Shown here: positions 1-6,729 of the stretch, piece after piece
Layout: the number at the start of each line of letters is the position of its first letter
Numbering within the stretch: position 1 is the first letter of the stretch
Source of the DNA: an uncultured Anaerococcus sp.
Lineage (GTDB): Bacteria > Bacillota_A > Clostridia > Tissierellales > Peptoniphilaceae
Assembly: GCA_945916625.1 (NCBI GenBank)
Contig: CAMEGY010000037.1
Coordinates: 1-8,100, forward strand
Direction of reading: 5' to 3'
Length of the DNA: 8,100 nucleotides
The notes under the pieces: generated by a model
What the model was told of the DNA's origin: nothing
The model's input: the letters and a program-made list of their open reading frames with translations, nothing else
The model's database searches: none
Position numbers and translations under genes: made by a program

Positions 1-150
1 ACCGAAGGATTCTATCATTTGTTTTTGCGAGTTTGAAATCCCTGTAGCAAAGGCAAGCATGAGTATGATTGATGTGGCGCCGATGACAACTGATAGGACT
101 GTAAGGATGGTTCTTGATTTCCTACGGGAGAGGTTTCTTAGCGCCATCAT
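1..150 (-). CDS. ABC transporter permease, MacB/FtsX type (N-terminus only)
   Basis: This is the first 50 codons of a gene that continues past the left edge. The translation opens MMALRNLSRRKSRTILTVLS and continues with a hydrophobic segment (about residues 15-37: ILTVLSVVIGATSIILMLAF). This is the classic start of MacB/LolCE/FtsX-type permeases: a short amphipathic stretch with RNLxRRKxRT followed by the first transmembrane helix. Such permeases have four helices and a large extracellular domain between helices 1 and 2, and they pair with a MacB/LolD-like ATPase. That ATPase is two genes upstream here (1145-1849). The start lies 10 bases after the stop of the 161-1144 gene. Two ATG codons occur in tandem (150-148 and 147-145). 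The AGG just upstream is better spaced for the second, so the true start may be 147. Confidence in the family is good; the substrate is unknown. Confidence 0.85.
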   Translation of the reverse strand, partial: MMALRNLSRRKSRTILTVLSVVIGATSIILMLAFATGISNSQKQMIESFG

Positions 151-160
151 TAACCTATCA

Positions 161-1144
161 CTAATCTTCATCGTCTATCAGCAGCTCCTCATCTTCTTTT
201 TTGTTCTTTTTCTTTTTGTATAGGACTCCCGCCAGGATAATAATTACTATTAGGCCAATCCATAAAAATGGCGAGCTAAGAGGAGATCCTCCTCCCATTT
301 CTGGGGAATCCATGCCTATTTCTTCGCCCATTTCCCCATTCACTCCAGCTTCCATATCTTCTAACATGCCTGGTGACACTTCTTTTGAGAAGTCTTTTAT
401 TTGAGTGTGTACCTTGCCGGTTGAGTCCTCATAGGAAAGCATGATTTGCCCTTCTATTTCGCCCTCTCTGGTAGGGGTTGCTGTGAAGGAAAAGGTCTCT
501 TGGGTACCAGTATTAAAATTACCTATAAATTTTTGGTCGTTATCAATCTTGATTCCTTTGCCGATTACATCACACATAAAGGTATTTAGGTTATCTTTTC
601 CTGTATTATAGATGCTTACAGACATTTCTGTTGGGTTACCAACCATTAGTTCATCAGATTTGACTTCTCCCATTGTAACTCCTGCCCTTTGGACTACTGG
701 TATGCCTATTGCTTCTGTTGTTTTGTATTGGTTTCCATCTGCATCTTCATATTCTATAGAAAGGTTAATTACATAATTACCTGCTACAGCATTAGGAAGT
801 ACACTCATTGTTATATTTTTGTTTGCTGTATTCCAAGGATAAAGAGCCGCCACATAAAATGAATTTGATTGGTTAACTGGAGAGAAAACCGAACCATCAG
901 ATACCATAGCATTATTTTCTCCAGTATTTTGTGGCTGGGCTCCCAAGTTTTGCTCGATAGTTGCCTTTAGATTATAGATTGCGTTTTTATTATTTGTATT
1001 GTAAAGGGAGAAAGATAGGTCAAAGGTCTTGCCAGCTTCAGCGATTTTGGGATTTAGCTGGTAGGAAGAGATCATAATCTTTGGTTGGTTCTTTACATTA
1101 GCTGACATTTCCATTTGGTTATTTTCGTTTCCGTTTTCGTTCAT
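161..1144 (-). CDS. Membrane-anchored protein with two CARDB/NEW3-like Ig-fold domains, ABC operon accessory
   Basis: A 327-residue protein of the COG1361/CARDB-like class. Two beta-rich repeats are visible, at about residues 22-150 and 152-257. Each has a conserved-looking 'G-x-T/P-F/E-x-L/V-S-F/I-S/Y-x-x-N-T' strand followed by an 'Y/E-G-x-Y/I-x-I-x-L-S-I/Y-E' strand, typical of Ig-like surface modules. A Gly/Met/Glu-rich linker (258-290) leads to one transmembrane helix (about 293-309), then KKKKNKK and an acidic tail. The basic cluster after the helix predicts a cytoplasmic C-terminus and an extracellular N-terminal part. Oddly, there is no signal peptide: the protein begins MNENGNENNQMEMSANVK, which is hydrophilic. 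The start looks real because GAGG sits 8 bases upstream and the ATPase stop codon immediately precedes the ATG, leaving no room for extension. It is probably an accessory or substrate-capturing subunit of the flanking ABC transporter; its ligand is unknown. Confidence 0.8.
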   Translation of the reverse strand: MNENGNENNQMEMSANVKNQPKIMISSYQLNPKIAEAGKTFDLSFSLYNTNNKNAIYNLKATIEQNLGAQPQNTGENNAMVSDGSVFSPVNQSNSFYVAALYPWNTANKNITMSVLPNAVAGNYVINLSIEYEDADGNQYKTTEAIGIPVVQRAGVTMGEVKSDELMVGNPTEMSVSIYNTGKDNLNTFMCDVIGKGIKIDNDQKFIGNFNTGTQETFSFTATPTREGEIEGQIMLSYEDSTGKVHTQIKDFSKEVSPGMLEDMEAGVNGEMGEEIGMDSPEMGGGSPLSSPFLWIGLIVIIILAGVLYKKKKNKKEDEELLIDDED

Positions 1145-1849
1145 CTATAATACCTCATCAATAGTTAGTTTTTCGTGGACCTTATCAAGTTTACCATCTC
1201 TCATAAAAAGGGTCCTGTCTGCAAATTCTGTCATCTCCTCATCGTGGGTCACCATGATGAAGGTTTGATTGTTTTTTGTTGTTATATCTTTTATAAGTTT
1301 CATAATTTCAAAACTTGTCTTTGTATCAAGGTTGCCGGTAGGTTCGTCCGCAAATATTATAGATGGACTTCCCACAAAGGCCCTTGCGATTGAGACCCTC
1401 TGCTGCTGGCCGCCTGATAATTCGTTTGGCTTGTTGTAAATTCTGTTTTCAAGTCCAACTGCTTTTAGGATTTTTTCTGCCTCAATCTTTCGATTTTTGC
1501 TATCAATCCCCTTAAAGGTTAGGGGAATAGCCACATTCTCCCAAGCCGTTAGGTAGGGTAGAAGATTATAGGACTGGAAGATAAAGCCTATATTTAAATT
1601 CCTAAACTTGGTTATCTTTGTCTCGCTTATCTTTGTAAGGTCTATATTTCCGTATTTAATAGTCCCCTTTGTCGGTCTTTCTAGTCCTGCTAGCATATTT
1701 AAGAGGGTAGACTTGCCAGAACCAGATGTGCCTAGAAGAGCTATAAATTCGCCCTTTTCTATATCGATATTAATACCGTCTAGAGCTTTTATAATGGTGC
1801 CACCCAATTTATAATATTTTTTTAAATCTCTAACTTCTATTAAGCTCAT
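1145..1849 (-). CDS. ABC transporter ATP-binding protein, MacB/LolD-like
   Basis: A complete 234-residue nucleotide-binding subunit, the usual length for this family. All motifs are present: Walker A GTSGSGKST (40-48), Q-loop Gln92, signature LSGGQQQR (144-151), Walker B IIFADE (164-169) with the following TGNLD D-loop, and switch His202 in MVTHD. The ADEPTGNLD wording and the short length point to the MacB/LolD/FtsE group, which couples cytoplasmic ATP hydrolysis to FtsX-like permeases for export, lipoprotein extraction or signalling rather than classical uptake. The likely permease partner begins at 150. The start overlaps the 3' end of the femAB-like gene by 20 bases, with an AGAGAGAAG purine stretch as ribosome binding site, so translation is probably coupled. 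The TAG stop directly abuts, in the same frame, the ATG of the next gene. The substrate cannot be read from the sequence. Confidence 0.95.
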   Translation of the reverse strand: MSLIEVRDLKKYYKLGGTIIKALDGINIDIEKGEFIALLGTSGSGKSTLLNMLAGLERPTKGTIKYGNIDLTKISETKITKFRNLNIGFIFQSYNLLPYLTAWENVAIPLTFKGIDSKNRKIEAEKILKAVGLENRIYNKPNELSGGQQQRVSIARAFVGSPSIIFADEPTGNLDTKTSFEIMKLIKDITTKNNQTFIMVTHDEEMTEFADRTLFMRDGKLDKVHEKLTIDEVL

Positions 1850-2861
1850 TTTCTTCTCTCTTATAGTGTGGATTTAAATCTTCCATATAAAGATCGTATA
1901 CATCAGGATCTATAACCATATCAATCTCACCCACTGTTTCAAAGACGTTATCCTCAGTAAATTTCTTCTTGAAGTTATAGAGTCCATCTGTCCCGTCGGT
2001 TTCAAATATACCGCCCATATCGTAATATCTTATATTATTTTCTATGGCGTACTTAATCTCTTCAAAATTAAGCTGGTAATTTTGGCCCATATTCTTATAT
2101 TCATTAGATGAGCCTCCGTAAAGCGAGGTTGCCCTATTGCCATAGCACAAAAGAAGTGAGGCGCAGACAGGTTTTCCTTCATAAAAGGCAACAGAAAGTC
2201 TTATTTCATCCTTAAAAAGTTCATAAAGTTTTTTGAAATATTCATAAGGCCTGTGCCCAATTTTAGCCCTTATAGCAGTTTCTTCTATCTGGCCATACAA
2301 GATATTAATACCTTCTTCATTTAGGATTTTTGTTTCTATTCCGTCTTTATAGGATTTTCTAAGGTGTTTCCTGGTATTTTTGCTAAAACTACCTCGGATT
2401 TCTTCCTCCCTCCTGCCATTTATATCAAGTACCATATTTAGGATCGGCTGGCTTGACCTCATCTTATCTCTCCTAAAAATAAGGCCAGACTTTTTGAAAG
2501 AATCATCTATCTTTAAATCATAGGGTAAATAAGGATCTATCCTTAGGAGAAAACCGTCATTTTCTTTTGCAAATTCCCTAGATTCTCCTATGAGTTTCTT
2601 AAAATAGTCAATATTGTTTGGGTCACAAACAGGACCTCTTGGCCCGTAGAAAAAGTTCTTACCTGCCTTTTTATCTCTAATATATATTACAGATAAGGCT
2701 GCCCTTATTTCGCCTTCCTCTTCTATGTAAAAATATACACTGTCCCAAGCACTTTTTAGTTCTGCCCACCTTAGGTCCTGTTGGAAGTGGCCGTATGGGG
2801 AAGTTTTTACAAAATCATTATATTTTTCTAGCAATTTTTCGTTATTCTTATCTAATATCAT
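1830..2861 (-). CDS. FemAB/FemX-family peptidoglycan interpeptide-bridge aminoacyltransferase
   Basis: A 343-residue FemAB-family protein. The family transfers an amino acid from aminoacyl-tRNA to the stem-peptide lysine of peptidoglycan precursors, and it consists of paired GNAT-like folds acting at the inner face of the membrane. Matching blocks are FFYGPRGPVCD (70-80), SQPILNMVLDI (137-147) followed by the basic KNTRKHLRKSYKDG stretch (161-174), YGGSS (248-252), YYDMGGI (279-285) and GLYNFKKKF (293-301). The length resembles short FemX-type enzymes, and I see no long coiled-coil insertion like that of staphylococcal FemA. The added amino acid cannot be predicted. It is the first gene of the operon after the promoter at 2913-2941, with GAGAAG just upstream of the ATG. 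It overlaps the ABC ATPase gene by 20 bases, suggesting a shared role in the cell envelope. Confidence 0.88.
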   Translation of the reverse strand: MILDKNNEKLLEKYNDFVKTSPYGHFQQDLRWAELKSAWDSVYFYIEEEGEIRAALSVIYIRDKKAGKNFFYGPRGPVCDPNNIDYFKKLIGESREFAKENDGFLLRIDPYLPYDLKIDDSFKKSGLIFRRDKMRSSQPILNMVLDINGRREEEIRGSFSKNTRKHLRKSYKDGIETKILNEEGINILYGQIEETAIRAKIGHRPYEYFKKLYELFKDEIRLSVAFYEGKPVCASLLLCYGNRATSLYGGSSNEYKNMGQNYQLNFEEIKYAIENNIRYYDMGGIFETDGTDGLYNFKKKFTEDNVFETVGEIDMVIDPDVYDLYMEDLNPHYKREENELNRS

Positions 2862-2912
2862 GTCACTTCTCTTTCTCTTTAGTGTTTGGTTTTATGTATT
2901 ACACCTATCTTT

Positions 2913-2941
2913 ATTTTACTACATAGATTTTTTCTTGACAA
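2913..2941 (-). promoter_or_regulatory. Sigma-A-type promoter of the femAB-ABC operon
   Basis: Reading the minus strand, TTGTCA (2941-2936) is followed by a 17-base spacer and TAAAAT (2918-2913). Each hexamer is one mismatch from consensus. Transcription would start near 2906, leaving a leader of about 45 bases before the ATG at 2861. It lies downstream of the NUDIX gene terminator, as expected for a new transcription unit. Confidence 0.7.
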
Positions 2942-2967
2942 TAGTATTTACTTAATTATACCGTCAA
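2935..2967 (-). promoter_or_regulatory. Possible operator: inverted repeat overlapping the -35 box
   Basis: On the minus strand, TTGAC (2967-2963) and GTCAA (2939-2935) form 5-base inverted arms separated by 23 bases. The right arm overlaps the -35 hexamer of the femAB-operon promoter. Partly complementary GTAT and ATAC lie inside the arms. The spacing would suit a dimeric repressor or response regulator, but arms this short can arise by chance in AT-rich DNA. Confidence 0.2.
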
Positions 2968-3015
2968 ACCTATTAAATTTACCTTAAATTTTTTGTAATA
3001 CTTTAAAATTTCAAC

Positions 3016-3043
3016 AAAAAAAGACTAGGTTTAACCTAATCTT
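3016..3043 (-). terminator. Intrinsic terminator after the NUDIX gene
   Basis: On the minus strand, AAGATTAGG (3043-3035), loop TTAAA, and CCTAGTCTT (3029-3021) form a 9-bp stem with one G-U pair. A run of seven T follows (3022-3016, sharing the last stem bases). It starts 2 bases after the NUDIX stop codon and separates that gene from the femAB operon. Confidence 0.88.
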
Positions 3044-3044
3044 A

Positions 3045-3494
3045 CTAAAAATAATGGACCTGATCCTTATCAGATCTTAAATCCCATAAAACTTCCCTGT
3101 ATTTGCCATCATAGATTCCTAGAATCTTATCCATGGACATTGACTTGTCAGGAATTTTTTTAAAGTCCTCATAGTCCATCCAGGAGAGTTTTCCCTCCCT
3201 ATTTTCTTCTATAAGTTCTCCATCAAAATCACTTGTTTCATAGATTAGACCCACATCCTTGCTCTCATCTGTTATCCAAGTTATAATACCTATAAGTTTT
3301 GGATTCTTGATATCAAGGTTGGTTTCTTCCTTGGCTTCTCTTATGACCGAATCCTCAAAAGATTCGTAAGGTTCGACCTTGCCACCAGGAAAAGTTAGAC
3401 CTTCCCAGCCATATTTTTTGACCTTATCAAGGACAAGGACTTCTCCCGTATCCTTATTATAAATTTTTACCATATTCATTAAAACAGTTTTCAT
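3045..3494 (-). CDS. NUDIX hydrolase, 8-oxo-dGTP diphosphatase-like
   Basis: A 149-residue single-domain NUDIX protein, the usual length for MutT-type enzymes. The Nudix box spans residues 38-60: G-x5-E-x7-R-E-A-K-E-E-T-N-L. Metal-binding Arg52-Glu53 and Glu56-Glu57 are intact, and the usual final Gly is replaced by Asn59, a common tolerated variant. The preceding GLTFPGG (32-38) is typical of the family. These enzymes cleave nucleoside diphosphates linked to another moiety; the closest pattern I recognise is the 8-oxo-dGTP/house-cleaning group, so nucleotide-pool sanitation is likely but the substrate is inferred. The start is supported by a strong AAGGAG 6 bases before the ATG. The gene stands alone, with its own promoter interleaved with the ileS terminator and a terminator directly after the stop. 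Confidence 0.9.
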   Translation of the reverse strand: MKTVLMNMVKIYNKDTGEVLVLDKVKKYGWEGLTFPGGKVEPYESFEDSVIREAKEETNLDIKNPKLIGIITWITDESKDVGLIYETSDFDGELIEENREGKLSWMDYEDFKKIPDKSMSMDKILGIYDGKYREVLWDLRSDKDQVHYF

Positions 3495-3511
3495 ATCGCT
3501 CTCCTTGTGAG

Positions 3512-3540
3512 ATTATATTGCAAAAGAAAAAATCCCGCAA
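3512..3540 (-). promoter_or_regulatory. Promoter of the NUDIX gene, overlapping the ileS terminator
   Basis: A perfect TATAAT (3517-3512) sits 17 bases from TTGCGG (3540-3535), a weak -35 with three matches that itself lies in the right arm of the ileS terminator. Predicted initiation near 3506-3505 puts the start of the message at or inside the AAGGAG ribosome binding site (3506-3501), so the leader would be only about 12 bases. Confidence 0.5.
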
Positions 3541-3553
3541 ATCAATGCGAGAC
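3527..3553 (-). terminator. Intrinsic terminator of ileS
   Basis: On the minus strand, TCTCGCA (3552-3546), a 6-base loop, and TGCGGGA (3539-3533) form a 7-bp stem with one wobble. TTTTTT follows (3532-3527), with more T after one C. It begins about 11 bases after the ileS stop codon. Confidence 0.85.
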
Positions 3554-3564
3554 TTTCCTCAATT

Positions 3565-6500
3565 TTATAGTCTTTCTAACTCAATTTTAATTTCCTTATC
3601 ATTAAGCTCAATTGCGTCTTGGTCAAGACTTGTATTTTCTAGACTGTCAGCCAAGGTTTCTTTTTTTATTTCATCTTTAAACTTATCTAGGGATTTGGCT
3701 AGATCCTCATCTGCCTGATAAGAAATATTTATCCTATCAGTTACTTCAAAACCAGAATCTTTTCTAAGATTTTGAATCTTTGAGATAAATTCTCTAGCAT
3801 AACCTTCGTCTTTTAGGTCTTCTGTAATCTCTGTATCAAGGATTACAAAGACATTTCCATCAATTTCAACATCGAAACCTTCTTTGGCAGAAATTCTTAT
3901 ATCTAGGTAATCTTTTGTTACTTCAAACTCTTCCCCACCGATTTCTACATTTACAGGTCCCTTATTTACCTTATCGATAAAGTCTTTGGCATCTACACTT
4001 GCTAGGTATTTTGCAAAGTCATTTACCTTTGATTGGAAAATCCTACCTACTACTCTAAAGTCTGGTTTTAGGAAATAGTCCATAAAGGCTGATAGGTCAT
4101 CTTCAAAGTCAACTTCTTTGATATTTAGCTCTTCTTTTATAAGTGGAAGGAGCTTTTCTAGTCTTTCTTTGTATGAGCCATCAACGATTATCTTCGAAAG
4201 TGGCTGACGAACCTTGATTGATTCCTTTTCTCTTGAAGCACGGCCTAGGTTTACAATCTTACGTACTAGGTCCATGTCAGCTTCTAGGTTTGTATCGATT
4301 AGGCTTTCGTCTACTTCTGGTAAAATTTGTGTGTGAACAGTCTTATCACCAGTTAATTTTTGGTAGATTTCTTCTGCTATAAATGGTGTAATTGGCGCAA
4401 TAAGTTTTGTTAAAGTTACAAGAACATCATAGGTTGTCTTGTATACAGATTTTTTAGACTCTGTTAAATCTTGTGACCAGAATCTTTTCCTATTACGTCT
4501 GATATACCAGTTCGACAAATCTTCTACTACAAAGTCAGAAATTTCGTGGACAACCTTGTTGTATTCAAATTCTTCCATCTCTTCATAATAAGATTTGACT
4601 AGGGAATTTAGTCTAGAATATAACCAGCGGTCAATTCCATCCTTCTCTACTCCCTCAAAGCCTTTGATATCGGCTAGGCTTAGGCCATCTGTACCTGCAT
4701 ATAGGCTGAAGAAGTTATAGACATTTTCAAATGTCCTAAAGAAGTTGTTTCTAACTTCAACTAGGCCTTTTTCGTCAAATTTGGTTTGCATCCAAGCTGG
4801 AGATACATATAGAGAATAGAACCTAACTGCATCTGCTCCGTACTTATCGAAAAGTTCGAATGGATCTAGGGTGTTACCCTTTGATTTTGACATTTTTTGG
4901 CCGTTTTTATCTACAACTAGGTCGTTTACAAGGACGTTTTTGTATGGTGCCTTGCCTGTTGTGATTGTAGAGATTGCCATTAGGGAATAGAACCAACCCC
5001 TTGTTTGGTCTATACCTTCGCAGATAAAGTCTGCTGGGTAGTAGCCTTCTTCAAATAGGTCTTTGTTTTCAAATGGATAGTGGAGTTGGGCAAATGGCAT
5101 AGCTCCTGAGTCAAACCATACGTCCATTACGTCAGGTACCCTTGTCATAGTGCCGCCGCACTTATCACATTTGATGTGGACATTATCTACATATGGTCTG
5201 TGTAGCTCTATATCTTCTGAAATATCTTCGATTGCACGTTCTTTAAGCTCAGCACGACTAGCAACTGTGTCTGTATGGCCGCACTCGCATCTCCAGATAT
5301 TAAGTGGTGTACCCCAGTATCTAGATCTTGAAATCGCCCAGTCTTTGACATTTTCTAGCCAGTTTCCAAATCTCTTATCTCCGATTGTTTGTGGATACCA
5401 ATTTACTGTCTTGTTATTTTCTACCATCTTATCTGAGAATTTGCTCATTTCGATATACCAAGATGGTCTTGCATAATAGATTAGTGGTGTGTGGCATCTC
5501 CAACAGTGTGGGTAGTTATGTTCTACTGTTTCTTTTGCAAAAACCTTGCCTTCTTCTTGGAGGTGGCGCCAGATTTTTTCATTTGTATCAAATACAAATT
5601 CACCCTTCCATGGTGTTTCTGTAAATTTACCATCTAGGTCAACTGGTTGGATAAAGTCTAGGTCATATTTTCTACAAGCTTGGTAGTCGTCCTCACCAAA
5701 GGCAGGAGCGATGTGAACTATACCTGTACCATCTTCTGCTGATACATAGTCAGCTAGAATTACCTTAAAGGCCTTACCTGGTTGGGTTTTGACATATGGT
5801 AGGAGTTGCTCATATTCCATAAGCTCTAAATCAGTACCCTTAACTTCTTCTACCACTTCATATTCTCTTTTGTCCATGAGTTTATTCATTAGAGATTTTG
5901 CCATATAATAGTAACAATCATCTTCTTTGTCAAGCACTTTTACATAGCTTAGCTCTGGATTTACAGCAAGGGCAAGGTTTGATGGAAGTGTCCATGGTGT
6001 TGTTGTCCATGCTAGAAAATACTCATTGTCTGCATCTTTTTTCTTAAACCTAACTGTAAGAGTAAGGGTCTTTTCCAATTCATAACCTTGGGCAACCTCG
6101 TGGCTTGCAAGACCAGTTCCACATCTTGGGCAATATGGCATAACCTTTGCACCTTCATAGATATAACCATTTTTGAAGGCCTTATCTAATAGCCACCACT
6201 CAGTTTCGATGTAGTTATTATCCATAGTTACATATGGGTGGTCCATGTCATATAAGAAGCCCATCCTATCTGACATGTCCCTCCACATATCAGAATATTT
6301 CCAAACAGATTCCTTACATAGGTGGTTGAATTTTTCTATACCATATTCTTCTATGTCATTTTTATCATGAAAACCTAGTTGTTTTTCAACTTCGATTTCT
6401 ACAGGTAGGCCGTGTGTATCCCAGCCTGCCTTTTTAAGTACCTTATAGCCTTTCATATTTTTATAACGGCTAGTCATATCCTTAAGTGTCCTTGCTATAA

Positions 6501-6684
6501 CGTGGTGGATACCCGGCTTGCCGTTGGCTGTTGGAGGTCCGTCATAAATTACGTATTCGTCCGCATCCTCGCGTGTCTTAAAGGTTTCTTCTAATAGGTC
6601 AATCTCATTCCAATAGTCTTTGAGTTTGGCTTCTCTTTGCCTTACATCTTTGGAATTTACTTCTTCAAATCTCAAATCGCACAT
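3565..6684 (-). CDS. ileS: Isoleucyl-tRNA synthetase, IleRS2 type with altered HIGH motif (GIHH)
   Basis: A full-length 1039-residue class I synthetase that charges tRNA-Ile in the cytoplasm. In order: YDGPPTANGKPGIHH (47-61) holding the HIGH-equivalent motif; CPRC (185-188); the CP1 editing domain with WTTTPWT (226-232) and GTGIVHIAPAFGEDD (319-333); zinc-type pairs C394/C397, C466/C468 and C506/C509; WFDSG (523-527); GIDQTRGWFYSL (557-568); KMSKS (597-601); then the anticodon-binding domain (about 680-830) and a long C-terminal region. The PPTANG wording, GWDTHGLPVE (87-96) and the length place it in the eukaryote-like IleRS2 group rather than IleRS1. The signature HxGH reads G58-I59-H60-H61, with first and third residues exchanged; I confirmed this from the codons at 6513-6502. 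IleRS2 enzymes resist mupirocin, and this swap is reported to raise resistance further. The ribosome binding site AGGAAGG precedes the ATG by 7 bases. A T-box leader controls expression. Confidence 0.98.
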   Translation of the reverse strand: MCDLRFEEVNSKDVRQREAKLKDYWNEIDLLEETFKTREDADEYVIYDGPPTANGKPGIHHVIARTLKDMTSRYKNMKGYKVLKKAGWDTHGLPVEIEVEKQLGFHDKNDIEEYGIEKFNHLCKESVWKYSDMWRDMSDRMGFLYDMDHPYVTMDNNYIETEWWLLDKAFKNGYIYEGAKVMPYCPRCGTGLASHEVAQGYELEKTLTLTVRFKKKDADNEYFLAWTTTPWTLPSNLALAVNPELSYVKVLDKEDDCYYYMAKSLMNKLMDKREYEVVEEVKGTDLELMEYEQLLPYVKTQPGKAFKVILADYVSAEDGTGIVHIAPAFGEDDYQACRKYDLDFIQPVDLDGKFTETPWKGEFVFDTNEKIWRHLQEEGKVFAKETVEHNYPHCWRCHTPLIYYARPSWYIEMSKFSDKMVENNKTVNWYPQTIGDKRFGNWLENVKDWAISRSRYWGTPLNIWRCECGHTDTVASRAELKERAIEDISEDIELHRPYVDNVHIKCDKCGGTMTRVPDVMDVWFDSGAMPFAQLHYPFENKDLFEEGYYPADFICEGIDQTRGWFYSLMAISTITTGKAPYKNVLVNDLVVDKNGQKMSKSKGNTLDPFELFDKYGADAVRFYSLYVSPAWMQTKFDEKGLVEVRNNFFRTFENVYNFFSLYAGTDGLSLADIKGFEGVEKDGIDRWLYSRLNSLVKSYYEEMEEFEYNKVVHEISDFVVEDLSNWYIRRNRKRFWSQDLTESKKSVYKTTYDVLVTLTKLIAPITPFIAEEIYQKLTGDKTVHTQILPEVDESLIDTNLEADMDLVRKIVNLGRASREKESIKVRQPLSKIIVDGSYKERLEKLLPLIKEELNIKEVDFEDDLSAFMDYFLKPDFRVVGRIFQSKVNDFAKYLASVDAKDFIDKVNKGPVNVEIGGEEFEVTKDYLDIRISAKEGFDVEIDGNVFVILDTEITEDLKDEGYAREFISKIQNLRKDSGFEVTDRINISYQADEDLAKSLDKFKDEIKKETLADSLENTSLDQDAIELNDKEIKIELERL

Positions 6685-6701
6685 ATAATTTCCTTCCTAA
6701 T

Positions 6702-6729
6702 AAAAAAGGACCATCCATACAGACGGTCC
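6702..6729 (-). terminator. T-box-controlled terminator hairpin of ileS
   Basis: On the minus strand, GGACCGTCT (6729-6721), loop GTAT, and GGATGGTCC (6716-6708) form a 9-bp stem with two wobbles. TTTTTT follows (6707-6702). The left arm reuses the ACC-containing end of the T-box sequence, so pairing of the T-box with upstream RNA would exclude this hairpin. It lies 17 bases before the ileS start codon. Confidence 0.88.

Noticed and set aside
2935..2962. Plus-strand promoter-like TTGACA with TATACC 16 bases later
   Set aside because: It would fire antisense into the NUDIX gene and no plus-strand gene follows. It mostly reflects the complement of the minus-strand promoter region; the -10 is poor.
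5150..5476. Long plus-strand open frame opposite ileS
   Set aside because: It is antisense to well-conserved IleRS coding sequence, has no ribosome binding site or recognisable domain, and is explained by codon usage of the real gene.
3565..6684. Horizontally acquired mupA-like resistance cassette
   Set aside because: The gene has an Ile T-box, its own terminator, base composition like its neighbours and no mobile-element remnants nearby, so it looks like the resident ileS.
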